Below are positions 5,464-7,753 of a stretch of 7,753 nucleotides of DNA, piece by piece. The stretch is taken from assembly GCA_002397345.1 (NCBI GenBank), contig DHAH01000168.1:468-8220 (forward strand), written 5' to 3'. This DNA comes from Clostridiales bacterium UBA4959. Lineage in GTDB: Bacteria > Bacillota > Clostridia > Oscillospirales > CAG-272. Every line of letters begins with the position of its first letter. Position 1 is the stretch's first letter. The translations under genes were made by a program, and so were the position numbers. Below the pieces are notes generated by a model that ran no database searches, was not told where the DNA came from, and saw only the letters and a list, made by a program, of their open reading frames with translations.

Positions 5464-5629
5464 AATGAGCGTCGAGCGTGCGCTGGGCAGTCTCGCGGGC
5501 GTAAAAAAAGTAACGGTATCGCTGCCTTTTAAAAAGGCGACAATCGAAACCGAGGGCGATCTTTCCGACGCGCTGCTCCGCGACACCGTCGCCGACGCGG
5601 GTTATGAGGTCGCGGAAATTAAACGCTGA
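5417..5629 (+). CDS. CopZ-like heavy-metal-associated (HMA) domain protein
   Basis: 70 residues, a full single HMA domain of the size of CopZ. The metal site GMSCSHC is at residues 9-15, with C12 and C15 as the two ligands, and the rest follows the beta-alpha-beta-beta-alpha-beta pattern (VERALGSLAGVKKVTVSL at 19-36, then a final strand near YEVAEIKR). Such proteins bind Cu(I) or a similar soft metal in the cytoplasm and hand it to a P-type ATPase or a regulator. No metal-transporting ATPase is in this window, so the partner is elsewhere or the role differs. The gene starts inside the membrane XRE gene (47-bp overlap), which ties metal handling to that regulator. The metal is inferred from the family. 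Confidence 0.9.
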   Translation: MKITMKINGMSCSHCKMSVERALGSLAGVKKVTVSLPFKKATIETEGDLSDALLRDTVADAGYEVAEIKR

Positions 5630-5653
5630 AAGCTGTTAATCTCGATTTAAAAT

Positions 5654-5688
5654 ACGGGCGTCGGCGTTTACGGACGCGCGCCGCCCGT
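5654..5688 (+). terminator. Possible weak terminator or hairpin after the CopZ-like gene
   Basis: ACGGGCG (5654-5660) pairs perfectly with CGCCCGT (5682-5688); the loop is GC-rich and can pair further. Only TTTAACAT follows on the plus strand, so termination would be weak. On the minus strand the hairpin is followed by ATTTTAAAT. It may only partly separate the XRE-HMA pair from the transporter gene. Confidence 0.35.
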
Positions 5689-5713
5689 TTAACATAAAAA
5701 AACACACACGCTC

Positions 5714-5719
5714 GGAGGG
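5714..5719 (+). promoter_or_regulatory. Shine-Dalgarno that bears on the MATE start
   Basis: GGAGGG is a good ribosome binding site but lies only one base before the TTG at 5721. The in-frame codon at usual spacing is ACG at 5727, one base from ATG. The next in-frame ATG is at 5880, with no ribosome site. The position argues that the N-terminal extension is really translated, but from an unclear codon. Confidence 0.5.
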
Positions 5720-5720
5720 T

Positions 5721-7211
5721 TTGGTTACGTTTAAATTATTCAGCCGCCGCGATCGATCTTCAATTAACCATGAAAGTCAGTCAGAGTTTGAAATTCAAGA
5801 TCAAACTTTGGCTGACGGTCAAGACCGCGCTTCGATTGATAATCAGGATCAATCGGAAGCTGCTCATGGTGATTGCGATATGACTGAAGGCAATATCTGG
5901 AGTCATTTGCTGAAATTCGCGATACCGATGGCGATCGGGATATTCTTTCAACAACTGTATAACACAGCGGACTCTGTTATCGTCGGTAAATTTGTCGGCA
6001 GAAACGCGTTGGCGGCGGTCGGCAGCACCGGGAGCATCATTAATATGCTGATCGGACTGTGCGCCGGTCTGTCCACAGGCGCCGGCGTCGTGATTTCACA
6101 GCACTACGGCGCGCGCGATTACAAAAAATTACGCAATGCCGTACATACAACAATAATAATCACCTTCGCGCTGTCGATATTGTCGACAATTACGGGAATT
6201 TTGTTGGTTAAACCGCTGCTTCATCTGATGGATACGCCCGCCGAGGTGTTTGTGGAGGCGCAATCCTACCTGACAATATATTTCATGGGCGTTACGGGGC
6301 TGCTTATCTATAACTTAGGCTCGGGGGTGCTGCGCGCGGTGGGCGATTCGCGCAGACCGCTGTATTTCCTGATATTCTCCGCGCTGACTAACATCACGCT
6401 CGATTTATTATTTGTTGTCAATTTTAAAGCGGGCGTCGCCGGCGCCGCTTACGCGACAATATTGTCGCAGTTTATCTCGGCGATACTCATTCTTATAACG
6501 CTTTCGCGCGCGAATAAGCCGTATACTATAAATTGGCGGCGGTTGGGTGTGTCGTGGGACGAGCTTAAAGAGATAATCCGGCTGGGTCTGCCGTCGGGAC
6601 TGCAGCAGTCGATAACTTCGTTTTCAAACGTATTTGTGCAGTCGTATATAAATTATTACGGCGCGGCATGCATGTCTGGCTGGGGCGGGTATACAAAGCT
6701 GGACACCTATACAATGATTCCGGTTCAAGCTATCGCGCTGGCGTCGACGACGTTTGTCGGTCAGAATTACGGCGCGGGCAAGCTGAAACGCGCTGGCGAA
6801 GGGGTGCGGAAAGCGCTTTATTCTTCGCTTACCGCCACGGGCATTCTGTGCGGGTTGCTGTTTTTGCTGCGTTATCCGCTTATGACGCTGTTTTCCGACG
6901 ACAAAGAGGTTATCGAGTACGGCGCGCGTTTTATTTCGCTGGTCGCGCCGTTTTATATAGTGATCTGCTTCAACCAGATTTTTGCCGGCGCGCTGCGCGG
7001 TATCGGTATCGCGCGTACCCCGACGATTATCATGCTGTTTTCGTTCGTGGTGTTCAGGCAGATGTATCTGTTTGTAAACAAGCTGCTGGGGCAGTACTTC
7101 GTCGTGACCGCGCTGGCGTATCCGATGGGTTGGCTGCTGTGCAGCATACTTATGATTATAGCCTATCGCCGCAGCCCGCTGGGCAGGGTCGGAGCAATGC
7201 CGCCCGATTAA
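5721..7211 (+). CDS. MATE-family multidrug/toxin efflux transporter
   Basis: 496 residues if started at TTG 5721, 443 from the ATG at 5880. From M54 the protein is a typical MATE (MTEGNIWSHLLKFAIPMAIG), with about twelve hydrophobic segments and the paired half motifs GVVISQHYGARDYKKLRNAV (122-141) and STTFVGQNYGAGKLKRAGEG (342-361), which mark the duplicated six-helix halves. These pumps sit in the cytoplasmic membrane and export cationic drugs or metabolites in exchange for Na+ or H+; the substrate is not predictable. The first 53 residues are an acidic, Gln/Asp/Ser-rich extension with an imperfect repeat (SINHESQSE at 14-22, SIDNQDQSE at 38-46). Most relatives begin near M54, and codon use in the extension is more AT-rich than in the body. 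The gene lies 91 bp after the CopZ-like gene, separated by a weak hairpin, so it may be partly co-transcribed. Family call is firm; the start is uncertain. Confidence 0.92.
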   Translation: MVTFKLFSRRDRSSINHESQSEFEIQDQTLADGQDRASIDNQDQSEAAHGDCDMTEGNIWSHLLKFAIPMAIGIFFQQLYNTADSVIVGKFVGRNALAAVGSTGSIINMLIGLCAGLSTGAGVVISQHYGARDYKKLRNAVHTTIIITFALSILSTITGILLVKPLLHLMDTPAEVFVEAQSYLTIYFMGVTGLLIYNLGSGVLRAVGDSRRPLYFLIFSALTNITLDLLFVVNFKAGVAGAAYATILSQFISAILILITLSRANKPYTINWRRLGVSWDELKEIIRLGLPSGLQQSITSFSNVFVQSYINYYGAACMSGWGGYTKLDTYTMIPVQAIALASTTFVGQNYGAGKLKRAGEGVRKALYSSLTATGILCGLLFLLRYPLMTLFSDDKEVIEYGARFISLVAPFYIVICFNQIFAGALRGIGIARTPTIIMLFSFVVFRQMYLFVNKLLGQYFVVTALAYPMGWLLCSILMIIAYRRSPLGRVGAMPPD

Positions 7212-7268
7212 ATATCACGGGCGCGGTGTCCTGATTAAGTCTTAATATAAAAAACAAACGGTAATTAT
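7212..7268 (+). other. Short intergenic gap
   Basis: This gap is AT-rich and carries the short palindrome ATTAAGTCTTAAT near 7225-7240 but no GC-rich terminator and no clear promoter or Shine-Dalgarno before the next gene. The methyltransferase gene may be transcribed together with the transporter. Confidence 0.4.
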
Positions 7269-7753
7269 ATGCAAAAAGAAGAATCGCGTTTTGCTGATAA
7301 CAGCGTATTCGAGGGGATCATCTCTATCCGCGCGGTGCTGGAGGGTGTGCGGCTCGGCTCGACTGACCGGAAAATCGAGCGCGTTTTATACGCCGCTTCG
7401 CGTTATGATAACCCGAGGAAGCGCTCCGAGCTTGCGTGGCTGATTAAAACGGGCGAGCGCATGGGCTTTCCGGTTGTGGAATGCGAACCGGAGGAGATTG
7501 ACCGCTGTTCGACCGGCACCTCGCACGGCGGCGTCATCGCCTTCGCGGGCGATCGCACGCTGCGCGCGCCCGATCCGCGGGCGGACGGATTTTACATGCT
7601 GCTTGAGGGGATCGAGGATCCGTACAATTTCGGCTACGCGCTGCGCAGTATCTACGCGGCGGGCGCGGACGGCGTGGTTTTGACTCCCCGGAACTGGATG
7701 ACCGCCGCGGGCGTCGTATGCCGCGCGTCGGCGGGCGACGCGCGGCATACGAC
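7269..7753 (+). CDS. SpoU/TrmH-family RNA 2'-O-methyltransferase (3' end cut by window edge)
   Basis: 161 codons from ATG 7269 to the right edge. The N-terminal part (about 1-95) fits the substrate-binding domain of RlmB/TrmH-like enzymes (RAVLEGVRLGSTDRKIERVL, then a GTSHGGVIAFAG motif near 83-94). The SPOUT methyltransferase domain begins at about residue 108 with LLEGIEDPYNFGYALRSIYA (111-130), which contains motif 1 NFGxxxR with the catalytic Arg at 126. It continues through GADGVVLTPRNW to VVCRASAG (149-156). The enzyme would use SAM to methylate a ribose 2'-OH in rRNA or tRNA; which base is not readable. Motifs 2 and 3 and the knot lie beyond the window. No good ribosome site is seen. 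The last five residues (DARHT) depart from the usual sequence after RASAG and lie in a perfect fold-back, so they are probably not real. Confidence 0.87.
   Translation, partial: MQKEESRFADNSVFEGIISIRAVLEGVRLGSTDRKIERVLYAASRYDNPRKRSELAWLIKTGERMGFPVVECEPEEIDRCSTGTSHGGVIAFAGDRTLRAPDPRADGFYMLLEGIEDPYNFGYALRSIYAAGADGVVLTPRNWMTAAGVVCRASAGDARHT
7713..7753. repeat. Perfect 18-bp inverted repeat at the right edge
   Basis: GTCGTATGCCGCGCGTCG (7713-7730) is the exact reverse complement of 7736-7753, around the five-base loop GCGGG. It ends at the last base of the window, within a coding region. See findings for why an artefact is likely. Confidence 0.95.

Noticed and set aside
6668..7234. 188-codon plus-strand frame inside the MATE gene
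   Set aside because: It overlaps the conserved second half of the transporter in another frame and is Arg/Ala-rich without hydrophobic segments or motifs.
7386..7748. 120-codon minus-strand frame at the right end
   Set aside because: It is antisense to the SpoU-family gene, whose motifs are clear, and part of it lies in the fold-back.

Overview
The window looks like the chromosome of a moderately high-GC member of the Clostridia, of the kind common among uncultured gut Oscillospirales-like bacteria. This is inferred from the AGGAGG-type ribosome binding sites, the sigma-A-like -10/-35 boxes in short AT-rich gaps, a strong preference for G/C at third codon positions, two XRE regulators of Firmicutes type, and protein families typical of Clostridia. 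No rRNA, tRNA, CRISPR array or transposase gene is visible. The odd window length and a perfect fold-back at the right edge suggest that the right edge is a contig end.

Layout. The left half is on the minus strand. From right to left it holds an AMP-forming acyl-CoA synthetase (4443-2788), a 435-bp gap rich in hairpins, and a two-gene unit. The first gene of the unit is an unusual 399-residue regulator (2352-1153) that joins an XRE helix-turn-helix, helical repeats of about 29 residues, a four-Cys zinc ribbon and a degenerate methyltransferase-like tail. Its stop codon overlaps, as TGATG, the start of a MutS-family ATPase (1153 to beyond position 1) that has no mismatch-recognition domain. 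A clear promoter with an AGGAGG site precedes this unit.

The right half is on the plus strand. A divergent 350-bp gap (4444-4794) carries promoter elements and two short stretches that look like coding remnants. It is followed by an XRE regulator with four membrane segments (4795-5463), an overlapping CopZ-like metal-binding protein (5417-5629), a MATE efflux transporter with an odd acidic N-terminal extension and unclear start (about 5721-7211), and the first 161 codons of a SpoU/TrmH-family RNA 2'-O-methyltransferase (7269 to beyond 7753).

How the genes may work together. The XRE fusion and the MutS-like ATPase are very probably co-translated and may form one functional module; what it does is unknown. 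The membrane XRE protein and the CopZ-like protein are also translationally linked, which suggests sensing of a metal or envelope signal; the MATE pump lies 91 bp downstream and may or may not belong to the same transcript. The ligase and the RNA methyltransferase look like housekeeping genes. The most unusual items are the XRE-repeat-zinc ribbon-methyltransferase fusion coupled to MutS, the inverted pair of GC-rich hairpin elements in the 2353-2787 gap, and the fold-back at the right edge, which is probably an assembly or amplification artefact.
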